Part shown: in pieces, positions 1 through 9,000 of the stretch
Position numbering within the stretch: the stretch's first letter is position 1
How the letters are laid out: each line of letters starts with the position of its first letter
Source: Streptomyces sp. NRRL B-1347
GTDB lineage: Bacteria > Actinomycetota > Actinomycetes > Streptomycetales > Streptomycetaceae
Direction of reading: 5' to 3'
NCBI RefSeq assembly: GCF_000720325.1
Contig: NZ_JOJM01000006.1
Span: 1-64,000, forward strand
DNA length: 64,000 nucleotides
Program-made: the position numbers and the translations under genes
Notes under the pieces: generated by a model
Told to the model about the DNA's origin: nothing
The model's database searches: none
The model's input: only the letters and a program-made list of their open reading frames with translations

Positions 1-6
1 CTTTAT

Positions 7-39
7 TCGTCGGCAGCGTCAGATGTGTATAAGAGACAG
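7..39 (+). other. Illumina Nextera transposase adapter (assembly artefact)
   Basis: Bases 7-20 match the Nextera read-1 adapter and bases 21-39 match the 19-bp Tn5 mosaic end (AGATGTGTATAAGAGACAG). The join to GC-rich genomic sequence comes right after base 39. This is untrimmed library sequence at a contig end, not biology. Open reading frames starting at 23-42 run out of it and are spurious. Confidence 0.97.
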
Positions 40-106
40 GGGTGGGGGGACGAGTCTGGGGGGAGGTGGGGCATCCCGGTCTCCTTGCGTCTCCTTGCGC
101 GGCTTC

Positions 107-192
107 GGTCCGGTGCGGACCGCGGGCGCGGTCCTGTGGGGCCGCGCGTCGGGTCCGGCAGGGACCGCGAGTGCGGTCCGGTGCGGACCGCG
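107..192. repeat. 18-bp direct repeat, itself palindromic
   Basis: GGTCCGGTGCGGACCGCG occurs at 107-124 and again at 175-192. Each copy contains the palindrome GGTCCG-GTG-CGGACC. A tandem TCTCCTTGCG lies just before, at about 80-99. These sit downstream of the efflux gene and could be paired regulatory or transcript-end structures. Bases 40-257 hold no convincing gene. Confidence 0.5.
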
Positions 193-257
193 AGGGAGCG
201 AGGGCCGAGTACGTTACTGGCAGGTAGTGGGGGTGCGTGGGGTTTTCCCCATACTGA

Positions 258-1922
258 TCAGTCGGTATGGCGCTTCTCGGGGCGCGTACGAGTCAACTGC
301 GCCTCCTGGGGGGCCTGTTGCGCCTCGGTTTCGGCGGGCCGCCCGACGTGTTCGTCGGCCCCGTCGGCCCCGTCGGCCCCGTTGGACCTGTCGGCCCCGT
401 CGGCCCTGTCGGCCCCGTCGGCGTCCGGCTCCGGCTCCTGGAGGACCGGGAAGCGCCGGGGCGCGAGCAGCAGCAGGACGAGCAGGCACAGCACCGCCGC
501 GCAGGCCGCCCCCACGTACACGGCGTCCACGGCCGCGTCGACCGCCCGGCGCAGCCGGTCCGCGTCGGCGACGGAGCCCGGGTCGTCGAGGGACTTCGCG
601 ACGGAGTCGAGCGAGCCCGCGCCGCCGAGGCGCGCGCTGAGGACGCCGTTGGCGATCGCCCCGAAGACGGCCGCGCCCACGGTCTGGCCGATCTGGCGGC
701 AGAACAGCACGGACGCGGTGGTCGTGCCGCGCTCCGTCCAGCCCACGGTCGACTGGACGCCGACGATCAGGGGGAGCTGGAAGAGCCCGAGCGCGGCGCC
801 GAGCAGCAGCATCAGGAGCGCGGGCTGCCAGGCCGCGCCGGGGTAGGGGAGCAGCGGGAAGGCGAACAGGACGCAGGCGGCGGCGCTGATGCCGATGATC
901 GCGGTGTTGCGGAAGCCGATGCGCCGGTAGACGTGCTGGCTCAGGGCCGACGACAGCGGCCAGCTCAGGGTCATGATGGACAGGACGAAACCGGCGCCTA
1001 TCGGGGCGAGTTGGAGCACCGACTGCGCGTACGTGGGCAGGAAGACCGTGGGCGCGACCATCAGCAGGCCGAGCGAGCCGAGCGCCAGGTTCACGGCGGC
1101 GATGGGGCGGCGCCGCCACACCCAGCCCGGAATGATCGGGTCCGCGGCGCGTCGCTCGATCACCACGATCACGCCGACGCACGCGAGCCCCGCCGCGAAC
1201 AGCGCGAGCGAGGGCGCCGACAGCCAGTCCCAGGCGACGCCGCCCTGGACGAGCGCGGTGAGCAGCGCCCCGCCCGCGGCGAACACGGCGAGCGCGCCCG
1301 GCCAGTCGACGCGGTGCCGCTCGCCCGGGGGGCGTATCGGTTCGTGCAGGTGGTGGGCTATCAGCCAGAGCGCGAACACGCCGACGGGCAGGTTGATCAG
1401 GAAGATCCAGCGCCAGTCGGCGTACGCGGTGAGCAGGCCGCCGACCGCCGGGCCCGCGACGGCGGAGACGGCCCACACGGTCGACAGCCTGGCCTGGATG
1501 CGGGGGCGTTCCTTGAGCGGGTACAGATCGGCGGCGACGGTCTGCACGGTGCCCTGGAGGGCGCCGCCGCCGAGGCCCTGCAGTACGCGGAAGGCGATCA
1601 GCGAGCCCATGTTCCAGGCGAGCGCGCACAGCACCGAACCGGCGAGGAAGAGGACGCAGCCCACGATCAGGACGGGCTTGCGGCCGAAGGTGTCGGACAG
1701 CTTCCCGTAGACGGGCAGGGTGACCGTCGCGGCGAGCAGATAGCCGGAGAACAGCCAGGAGAAGACGGAGAAGCCGCCGAGGGAGCCGACGATCTGCGGT
1801 ACGGCCGTGGAGACGATGGTGGCGTCGAGCGCGGCGAGCGCCATGACCAGCATGAGGGCGGCGACGACGGCACCGCGCCGGTCCGTGCGCCGCGTCTCCG
1901 TCTCCTTCTCCGCTGCCTCCAT
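258..1922 (-). CDS. DHA2-type MFS multidrug efflux transporter
   Basis: This 554-residue membrane protein has the length and hydrophobic pattern of a 14-helix drug:H+ antiporter of the EmrB/QacA (DHA2) group. Visible signatures are motif A (GKLSDTFGRK, after the second helix) and an antiporter motif C-like GPAVGG in helix 5. It probably exports a toxic small molecule across the cytoplasmic membrane. I chose the ATG at 1922, which has AAAGGA about 8 nt upstream, over an in-frame GTG at 1946 that lies upstream of that ribosome site. The C-terminal tail carries a low-complexity Asp-Gly-Ala run at about residues 515-535, encoded by a GTCGGCCCC minisatellite (about 350-420). No regulator gene is adjacent. 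Substrate cannot be told from sequence. Confidence 0.88.
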   Translation of the reverse strand: MEAAEKETETRRTDRRGAVVAALMLVMALAALDATIVSTAVPQIVGSLGGFSVFSWLFSGYLLAATVTLPVYGKLSDTFGRKPVLIVGCVLFLAGSVLCALAWNMGSLIAFRVLQGLGGGALQGTVQTVAADLYPLKERPRIQARLSTVWAVSAVAGPAVGGLLTAYADWRWIFLINLPVGVFALWLIAHHLHEPIRPPGERHRVDWPGALAVFAAGGALLTALVQGGVAWDWLSAPSLALFAAGLACVGVIVVIERRAADPIIPGWVWRRRPIAAVNLALGSLGLLMVAPTVFLPTYAQSVLQLAPIGAGFVLSIMTLSWPLSSALSQHVYRRIGFRNTAIIGISAAACVLFAFPLLPYPGAAWQPALLMLLLGAALGLFQLPLIVGVQSTVGWTERGTTTASVLFCRQIGQTVGAAVFGAIANGVLSARLGGAGSLDSVAKSLDDPGSVADADRLRRAVDAAVDAVYVGAACAAVLCLLVLLLLAPRRFPVLQEPEPDADGADRADGADRSNGADGADGADEHVGRPAETEAQQAPQEAQLTRTRPEKRHTD

Positions 1923-1991
1923 GGCCAAAGTCCTTTCCCCCTGCACCGGTTGCCCCGGTCACCTTCTCACCGATGGCGCGTCGCAGGGAGG

Positions 1992-2067
1992 GGTGGAGGG
2001 CTTCTCCGCTGGTAGGACGGTTGTGTGGTCAACAAGAGGGTGGAGTAACCCTGAGAAGCCCTCCACC
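1992..2067. promoter_or_regulatory. 15-bp perfect inverted repeat upstream of the efflux gene
   Basis: GGTGGAGGGCTTCTC at 1992-2006 is exactly repeated in inverted form at 2053-2067, 46 nt apart. A partial third copy (GGGTGGAGAA) follows at about 2071. The position, 70-145 bp upstream of the efflux start, fits a two-site operator for a drug-responsive repressor, or a leader hairpin. The binding protein is unknown. Confidence 0.5.
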
Positions 2068-2228
2068 GCCGGGTGGAGAACCCCTAGGGGGACCTCCGTA
2101 CTAGGGACAGGGGGACGTTGGTACCGGCGGAGGACGAGAAGCCCTGCCTCCGTCCTTAGATTTGCTTTACGCCGCAGGGCACGGGGCGAAAGCGCCGGGC
2201 ACGGGCACGGAGTGCGGGGCCGGTAACG

Positions 2229-2309
2229 GGGGTCCGGCTCCGCCTTCTGCACCAAGGGGTCCGGCTCCGCCTTCCGCACCAAGGGGTCCGGCTCCGCGCC
2301 CTGCGACGA
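2229..2309. repeat. 27-bp tandem repeat, about 2.5 copies
   Basis: A unit beginning GGGGTCCGGCTCCGCCTTC repeats at 2229-2255 and 2256-2282, with a partial third copy from 2283. The copies differ by a single base (TCTGC/TCCGC). It lies upstream of the ABC operon. Confidence 0.65.
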
Positions 2310-2449
2310 ACCACAGCGCGGGGGGTGGGGTTTTCCCCAGGAAAAGACTGCGCTGGGCACCAGGGCGCCGGAGCACCCCGGCGATCCACACTGATCTGTG
2401 TGAGCGCGCCGACACGCGTTCATCTCGTCACCGACTTAGGAGACTTACC

Positions 2450-3238
2450 GTGACAACGGCTGTATCCACTCCCAGGCACGGGGGAACTGGCGGGCGTACG
2501 GCCGTGGCGGCGCGGGCGCGCCAGGTCGTCAAGGCGTACGGCTCCGGGGAGACCCGCGTTGTCGCGCTCGACCACATCGACGTGGACATCGCCCGCGGCC
2601 AGTTCACGGCGATCATGGGTCCCTCCGGGTCCGGCAAGTCCACGCTGATGCACTGCCTGGCCGGTCTCGACACGGTCAGCAGCGGGCAGATCTACCTCGA
2701 CGACACCGAGATCACCGGCCTGAAGGACAAGAAGCTCACCCAGCTGCGCCGTGACCGCGTCGGCTTCATCTTCCAGGCGTTCAACCTCCTGCCGACGCTG
2801 AACGCCCTGGAGAACATCACGCTGCCGATGGACATAGCCGGCCGCAAGCCGGACAAGGGCTGGCTCGATCAGGTCGTCCAGACCGTCGGTCTCGCGGGCC
2901 GCCTCAAGCACCGGCCCACCGAGCTCTCCGGCGGTCAGCAGCAGCGCGTCGCCGTGGCCCGCGCCCTGGCCTCCCGGCCCGAGATCATCTTCGGTGACGA
3001 GCCGACCGGAAACCTCGACTCCCGCGCGGGCGCCGAAGTCCTCGGCTTCCTGCGGACGTCGGTGACGCAGCTGGGCCAGACCATCGTCATGGTCACCCAC
3101 GACCCGGTCGCCGCGTCGTACGCGGACCGCGTGCTGTACCTGGCCGACGGCCGCATCGTCGACGAGATGTACAGCCCCACCGCCGAGCAGGTCCTGGACC
3201 GCATGAAGCACTTCGACGCCCGGGGGCGCACGTCATGA
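2450..3238 (+). CDS. ABC transporter ATPase, LolD/MacB type
   Basis: This 262-residue nucleotide-binding subunit works with the FtsX-fold permease that follows. It shows Walker A (GPSGSGKST, about residue 60), the Q-loop (FQAFNLLPT), the LSGGQQQR signature, Walker B with catalytic Glu (IIFGDEP) and the switch His (VTHD). The GTG at 2450 is preceded by TAGGAGA at 7 nt. The frame is open further upstream, but that extension lies in repeats. Its stop overlaps the permease start (ATGA at 3235-3238), so the two are translationally coupled. In this family ATP hydrolysis drives conformational change of the permease, as in lipoprotein or peptide extrusion. The substrate here is unknown. It is a close paralogue of the ATPase at 32315-33088. 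Confidence 0.93.
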   Translation: MTTAVSTPRHGGTGGRTAVAARARQVVKAYGSGETRVVALDHIDVDIARGQFTAIMGPSGSGKSTLMHCLAGLDTVSSGQIYLDDTEITGLKDKKLTQLRRDRVGFIFQAFNLLPTLNALENITLPMDIAGRKPDKGWLDQVVQTVGLAGRLKHRPTELSGGQQQRVAVARALASRPEIIFGDEPTGNLDSRAGAEVLGFLRTSVTQLGQTIVMVTHDPVAASYADRVLYLADGRIVDEMYSPTAEQVLDRMKHFDARGRTS

Positions 3239-5817
3239 CCGTCCTGAAGACCTCGATGCGCAACTTCCTCGCGCACAAGGGACGCATGGCGCTCTCCGCG
3301 GTCGCCGTGGTCCTCTCGGTGGCCTTCGTGTGCGGCACCCTCGTGTTCTCCGACACGATGTCCACCACCTTCGACAAGCTCTTCGCCGCCACGTCGTCCG
3401 ACGTCACGCTCACCCCGAAGGACGCCCCGGACGCGGGCGACGAGGGCCCGCGCACCGGCAAGCCCGAGAGCCTGCCCGCCGCCGCCCTCGCCCAGGTGAA
3501 GAAGGCCGACGGCGTGAAGTCCGTCGAGGGTGCGGTCACCAGCGACAGCGTCACCGTCGTCAACTCCAAGAACAAGGACATCGGCCCGTCCAGCGGCGCC
3601 CCCACCCTCGCGGGCAACTGGACGAAGAACGACCTGCGGTCGATGGAGATCACCTCCGGGCACGCCCCGCGCGGCCCCACCGAGGTGATGCTCGACGCCG
3701 ACACCGCCGACAAGAAGAACCTCAAGATCGGTGACGAGCTGCGCACCATCGTGGCCGGCGGCAGCTTCACCACGAAGATCACCGGCATCGCCACCTTCAA
3801 GGTGACCAACCCCGGCGCCACCGTCGTCTACTTCGACACCGCCACCGCCCAGCGCGAACTGCTCGGCGCCACCGGCCGGTTCACCCACGTCAACGTCACC
3901 GCCGCGAGCGGCGTCAGCGACGAGCGCCTGAAGGCGAACGTGGCGAGCACGCTCGGCGCCGACGCCGCCGACTACAAGATCAAGACGCAGAAGGAGAGCA
4001 TCGCCGACAACCGCAAGTCCGTCGGCAGCTTCCTGGACGTCATGAAGTACGCGATGCTCGGCTTCGCCGGGATCGCCTTCCTCGTCGGCATCTTCCTGAT
4101 CATCAACACCTTCTCCATGCTGGTCGCCCAGCGCACCCGCGAGATCGGCCTGATGCGGGCCATCGGCTCCAGCCGCAAGCAGGTCAACCGCTCGGTGCTC
4201 GTCGAGGCCCTGCTGCTCGGCGTCGTCGGCTCCGTCCTCGGCATCGGCGCGGGCATCGGCCTCGCGGTCGGCCTGATGAAGCTGATGTCGGGCATCGGCA
4301 TGGAGCTGTCCACCGAGGACCTCACCATCTCGGCGACGACCCCGGTGGTGGGCCTGCTCCTCGGCATCATCGTTACCGTCCTCGCCGCGTACCTCCCGGC
4401 CCGCCGCGCGGGCAAGGTCTCCCCGATGGCCGCCCTGCGCGACGCGGGCACCCCCGCCGACGGCAAGTCCGGAGCCGTGCGCGCCGCCCTCGGCCTGGTC
4501 CTCACCGGCGCCGGAGTCTTCGGCCTCTACGCCGCCGCGGCGGCCGACGAGGCGAAGGAGGGCTCTCTCTTCCTCGGCCTCGGCATCGTCCTCACGCTCA
4601 TCGGCTTCGTCGTCATCGGCCCGGTCCTCGCGTCCTTCGTGGTCCGTGCGATCAGTGCGGTCCTGCTGCGGTGGTTCGGCCCCGTCGGCCGCATGGCCGA
4701 GCGCAACGCCCTGCGCAACCCCCGCCGCACCGGCGCCACCGGCGCGGCCCTGATGATCGGCCTGGCCCTGGTGGCCTGCCTGTCGGTGGTCGGCACCTCG
4801 ATGGTCGCCTCGGCCACGGACGAGCTGGACAAGTCGGTCGGCGCGGACTTCATCGTGCAGGGCAAGCAGCGTGTCAGCCACCAGGTCGAGCAGCGTCTGA
4901 AGGAGACCCCGTACGTCGCCCACACCACCCGGTTCAAGGAGGTCAAGGCCGACGTCACCACCCCGGACGGCAAGACCGACAAGGGCGTCGGCCTCAGCGC
5001 GAACGACCGCACCTATGTGCAGGACCTGCGCCGCGAGACCACCGCGGGCGAGATGTCCGCCGCGTACGAGACGAACGCGATGTCGGTGGGCGAGGGCTTC
5101 GCCAAGGACCACCACCTGAAGGTGGGCGACAAGCTCAAGGTCGCCTTCGACGACGGGCGGACCGGAGAGCTGAAGCTCGCGGCGATCACCGATGAGGAGG
5201 GCAGCCTCGACCGGGGCGCGATGTATCTGAACATCACCACCGTCGAGCGGTACGTCGCCCCCGACCGGATGCCGCTGAGCGAAACGGTCTTCGCGAAGGC
5301 GGTCGACGGCAAGCAGGACGAGGCCTATGCGGCGCTCAAGAAGACCCTGGAGACGGACCCGCAGCTCAAGGTCCAGGACCAGACCGACTTCAAGCAGACC
5401 CTGAAGGACCAGGTCGGCCAGCTCCTGAACATCGTCTACGGCCTGCTCGGCCTCGCGATCATCGTGGCCATCCTGGGCGTGGTGAACACCCTGGCCCTGT
5501 CCGTGGTCGAGCGGACCCGGGAGATCGGCCTGATGCGGGCCATCGGCCTCTCCCGCCGCCAGCTGCGCCGCATGATCCGCATGGAGTCGGTGGTCATCGC
5601 CCTCTTCGGCGCCCTCCTCGGCCTCGGCCTCGGCATGGGCTGGGGCGCGACCGCCCAGCAGCTCCTCGCCCTGGAGGGCCTGAAGGTCCTGGAGATCCCC
5701 TGGCCGACGATCATCGCCGTCTTCGTGGGCTCCGCCTTCGTGGGCCTCTTCGCCGCCCTGATCCCGGCGTTCCGGGCGGGCCGGATGAACGTGCTGAACG
5801 CCATCGCGACGGAGTAG
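3235..5817 (+). CDS. ABC transporter permease, two FtsX domains
   Basis: This 860-residue membrane subunit pairs with the preceding ATPase. It has an N-terminal helix (about residues 17-39) and an extracellular domain to about 265. The first FtsX unit follows with helices near 275, 330 and 370. Central helices lie at about 420-525, then a second extracellular domain (about 530-725), and a last FtsX unit with helices near 740, 800 and 835. The cytoplasmic motif ERTREIGLMRAIG, typical of FtsX-like permeases, appears in both halves, so it is an internally duplicated permease. The ATG overlaps the ATPase stop. Function is probably extrusion or surface handling of a lipid-linked or peptide substrate, by family only. 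Confidence 0.92.
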   Translation: MTVLKTSMRNFLAHKGRMALSAVAVVLSVAFVCGTLVFSDTMSTTFDKLFAATSSDVTLTPKDAPDAGDEGPRTGKPESLPAAALAQVKKADGVKSVEGAVTSDSVTVVNSKNKDIGPSSGAPTLAGNWTKNDLRSMEITSGHAPRGPTEVMLDADTADKKNLKIGDELRTIVAGGSFTTKITGIATFKVTNPGATVVYFDTATAQRELLGATGRFTHVNVTAASGVSDERLKANVASTLGADAADYKIKTQKESIADNRKSVGSFLDVMKYAMLGFAGIAFLVGIFLIINTFSMLVAQRTREIGLMRAIGSSRKQVNRSVLVEALLLGVVGSVLGIGAGIGLAVGLMKLMSGIGMELSTEDLTISATTPVVGLLLGIIVTVLAAYLPARRAGKVSPMAALRDAGTPADGKSGAVRAALGLVLTGAGVFGLYAAAAADEAKEGSLFLGLGIVLTLIGFVVIGPVLASFVVRAISAVLLRWFGPVGRMAERNALRNPRRTGATGAALMIGLALVACLSVVGTSMVASATDELDKSVGADFIVQGKQRVSHQVEQRLKETPYVAHTTRFKEVKADVTTPDGKTDKGVGLSANDRTYVQDLRRETTAGEMSAAYETNAMSVGEGFAKDHHLKVGDKLKVAFDDGRTGELKLAAITDEEGSLDRGAMYLNITTVERYVAPDRMPLSETVFAKAVDGKQDEAYAALKKTLETDPQLKVQDQTDFKQTLKDQVGQLLNIVYGLLGLAIIVAILGVVNTLALSVVERTREIGLMRAIGLSRRQLRRMIRMESVVIALFGALLGLGLGMGWGATAQQLLALEGLKVLEIPWPTIIAVFVGSAFVGLFAALIPAFRAGRMNVLNAIATE

Positions 5818-5833
5818 TCCTCCCGGACAGGGC

Positions 5834-5875
5834 GAGGGCCGGTGCCAGGGGAACGCTCCCCTGGCACCGGCCCTC
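5834..5875. terminator. Terminator-like hairpin after the ABC operon
   Basis: A perfect 19-bp stem (5834-5852 with 5857-5875) closes on a 4-nt loop (ACGC), 16 bp after the permease stop. There is no U-tract, which is common for Streptomyces terminators. Confidence 0.75.
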
Positions 5876-5923
5876 GGCCAGATGGGGCTGCGCCCCTTTC
5901 CCCGCTTCGTCGGCCCTCCGGGC

Positions 5924-5978
5924 CTCGTCCTCAAGCGCCGGACGGGCTGAATCAGCCCGTCCGGCGTTTGAGGACGAG
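5924..5978. repeat. Dispersed palindromic intergenic element
   Basis: Two 27-bp arms (5924-5950 and 5952-5978) pair with one G:T mismatch. The right arm (AGCCCGTCCGGCGTTTGAGG then ACGAG) recurs at the mazG stop codon near 18601. It is a repeat family I recognise from many Streptomyces intergenic regions, and it may act as a transcript-end structure between the ABC operon and mfd. Confidence 0.8.
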
Positions 5979-6099
5979 CGCGTAGCGCGATCGACGGCGC
6001 GCAGGCGCCGGGCCGGGCGACGTACTCTGGGAGGCCCCCGGCCCGTGAGACGTGTCGGGTGGTTCGCGTTGCCCACGCCCCCGGACGGGATGCCCCTTC

Positions 6100-9000
6100 A
6101 TGACCCTGCACGGACTGCTGGACGCCGTCGTCAAGGACGCGGCCCTCACCGAAGCGGTGAAGGCCGCCGTCGACGGCAACCGGCCCCACGTCGACCTCGT
6201 CGGTCCCCCCGCCGCCCGGCCCTTCGCCGTGGCCGCCCTCGCCCGCGAGTCGCGGCGGACCGTGCTCGCCGTGACGGCGACCGGCCGGGAGGCCGAGGAC
6301 CTGGCCGCGGCGCTGCGCACGATCCTGCCGCCGGAGGGGGTGGCCGAGTACCCCTCGTGGGAGACGCTGCCGCACGAGCGGCTGAGCCCCCGCAGCGACA
6401 CCGTGGGCCGCCGCCTGGCCGTCCTTCGCCGCCTGGCGCACCCGAGCACCGACGGCGCCGACCCGGAGACGGGCCCCGTCAGCGTGATCGTGGCGCCCGT
6501 GCGCTCCGTGCTCCAGCCGCAGGTCAAGGGGCTCGGCGACCTGGAGCCCGTGGAGCTGCGCACGGGCCGTTCGGCCGACCTGAACGACGTGGTCGACGCG
6601 CTCGGCGCGGCCGCGTACTCCCGCGTGGAGCTGGTCGAGAAGCGCGGCGAGTTCGCCGTGCGCGGCGGCATCCTCGACGTCTTCCCGCCCACCGAGGAGC
6701 ACCCGCTGCGGGTGGAGTTCTGGGGCGACGACGTCGAGGAGATCCGCTACTTCAAGGTCGCCGACCAGCGGTCGCTCGAGGTGGCCGAGCACGGACTGTG
6801 GGCGCCGCCGTGCCGGGAGCTGCTGCTCACCGACGACGTGCGCGCCCGCGCGCGGGAGCTCGCCGAGGCGCACCCGGAGCTGGGCGAGCTGCTCGGCAAG
6901 ATCGCCGAGGGCATCGCGGTCGAGGGCATGGAGTCCCTCGCCCCCGTCCTCGTGGACGACATGGAGCTGCTGCTCGACGTGCTGCCCGAGGGCTCGATGG
7001 CCGTCGTGTGCGACCCCGAGCGGGTGCGCACCCGGGCCGCCGACCTGGTGGCGACCAGCCAGGAGTTCCTCCAGGCCAGCTGGGCGGCGACGGCCGGCGG
7101 AGGCGAGGCCCCGATCGACGTGGGCGCGGCTTCGCTGTGGGGCATCGCGGACGTCCGCGACCGGGCCCGTGAGCTCGGCATGATGTGGTGGTCGGTGAGC
7201 CCGTTCGCCGCCGACGAGGTCCTGGGCGCCGACACCCTGAAGCTCGGCATGCACGCCCCGGAGACCTACCGCGGGGACACGGCGAAGGCCCTCGCCGACA
7301 CCAAGGGCTGGCTGGCCGACGGCTGGCGGACGGTGTACGTCACGGAGGGGCACGGCCCGGCCGCCCGCACCGTCGAGGTGCTCGGCGGCGAGGGCATCGC
7401 GGCCCGCCTGGACGCGGACCTCGCCGGGATCAGCCCGTCCGTGGTGCACGTGGCCTGCGGCTCCATCGACTACGGCTTCGTCGACCAGGAGCTCAGGCTC
7501 GCCGTCCTGACGGAGACCGACCTCACCGGGCAGAAGGCCGCGGGCAAGGACGGGCAGCGCATGCCCGCCCGCCGCCGCAAGACCATCGACCCGCTCACCC
7601 TGGAGCCGGGCGACTACATCGTCCACGAGCAGCACGGCGTCGGCCGCTACATCGAGATGGTGCAGCGCACCGTGCAGGGCGCGACCCGCGAGTACCTGGT
7701 CGTGGAGTACGCCCCCGCCAAGCGCGGCCAGCCCGGCGACCGGCTGTACATCCCCACCGACCAGCTGGAGCAGATCACCAAGTACGTGGGCGGCGAGGCC
7801 CCCACGCTGCACCGGCTCGGCGGCGCGGACTGGACCAAGACCAAGGCCCGCGCGAAGAAGGCGGTCAAGGAGATCGCCGCGGACCTGATCAAGCTGTACT
7901 CGGCGCGGATGGCGGCCCCCGGCCACACCTTCGGCCCCGACACGCCCTGGCAGCGCGAGCTGGAGGACGCGTTCCCGTACGCGGAGACGCCCGACCAGCT
8001 CACGACGATCGCCGAGGTCAAGGAGGACATGGAGAAGTCCGTCCCGATGGACCGCCTGATCTGCGGCGACGTCGGCTACGGCAAGACGGAGATCGCGGTG
8101 CGCGCCGCGTTCAAGGCCGTCCAGGACGGCAAGCAGGTCGCGGTCCTCGTGCCGACGACGCTGCTGGTGCAGCAGCACTTCGGCACGTTCACCGAGCGGT
8201 ACGGCCAGTTCCCCGTCAACGTACGGGCGCTCAGCCGCTTCCAGACCGACACCGAGTCGAAGGCGACCCTGGAGGGCCTCAAGGACGGCTCCGTCGACAT
8301 CGTCATCGGCACCCACCGCCTGTTCTCCTCCGAGACGAAGTTCAAGGACCTGGGCCTGGTCATCGTCGACGAGGAGCAGCGCTTCGGCGTGGAGCACAAG
8401 GAGCAGCTGAAGAAGCTGCGCGCCAACGTCGACGTCCTGACGATGTCGGCGACGCCCATTCCCCGTACGCTCGAAATGGCCGTCACCGGCATCCGCGAGA
8501 TGTCGACGATCACGACGCCGCCGGAGGAGCGCCACCCGGTGCTCACCTTCGTGGGGCCGTACGAGGAGAAGCAGATCGGCGCGGCCATCCGCCGTGAACT
8601 GCTGCGCGAGGGCCAGGTCTTCTACATCCACAACCGGGTGGAGTCCATCGACCGGGCCGCCGCCCGGCTTCGCGAGATCGTGCCGGAGGCGCGGATCGCC
8701 ACCGCTCACGGCCAGATGTCCGAGCAGGCCCTGGAACAGGTCGTGGTGGACTTCTGGGAGAAGAAGTTCGACGTACTCGTGTCGACGACGATCGTCGAGT
8801 CCGGCATCGACATCTCCAACGCCAACACCCTGATCGTGGAGCGCGGCGACAACTTCGGCCTGTCCCAGCTGCACCAGCTGCGCGGCCGCGTTGGCCGCGG
8901 CCGCGAGCGCGGCTACGCGTACTTCCTGTACCCGCCGGAGAAGCCGCTCACGGAGACCGCGCACGAACGGCTCGCGACCATCGCCCAGCACACGGAGATG

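Larger units (their letters stand above)
1923..2449. other. Intergenic region between divergent efflux and ABC genes
   Basis: This 527-bp gap holds a long inverted repeat (1992-2067) and a 27-bp tandem repeat (2229-2309), listed separately. No reading frame in it looks coding. The ABC ATPase frame is open back to 2162, but that extension is repeat-derived and lacks a ribosome site. Confidence 0.6.

Noticed and set aside
23-846. Plus-strand frames starting in the first 45 bases
   Set aside because: They begin in the sequencing adapter and run antisense to the efflux gene.
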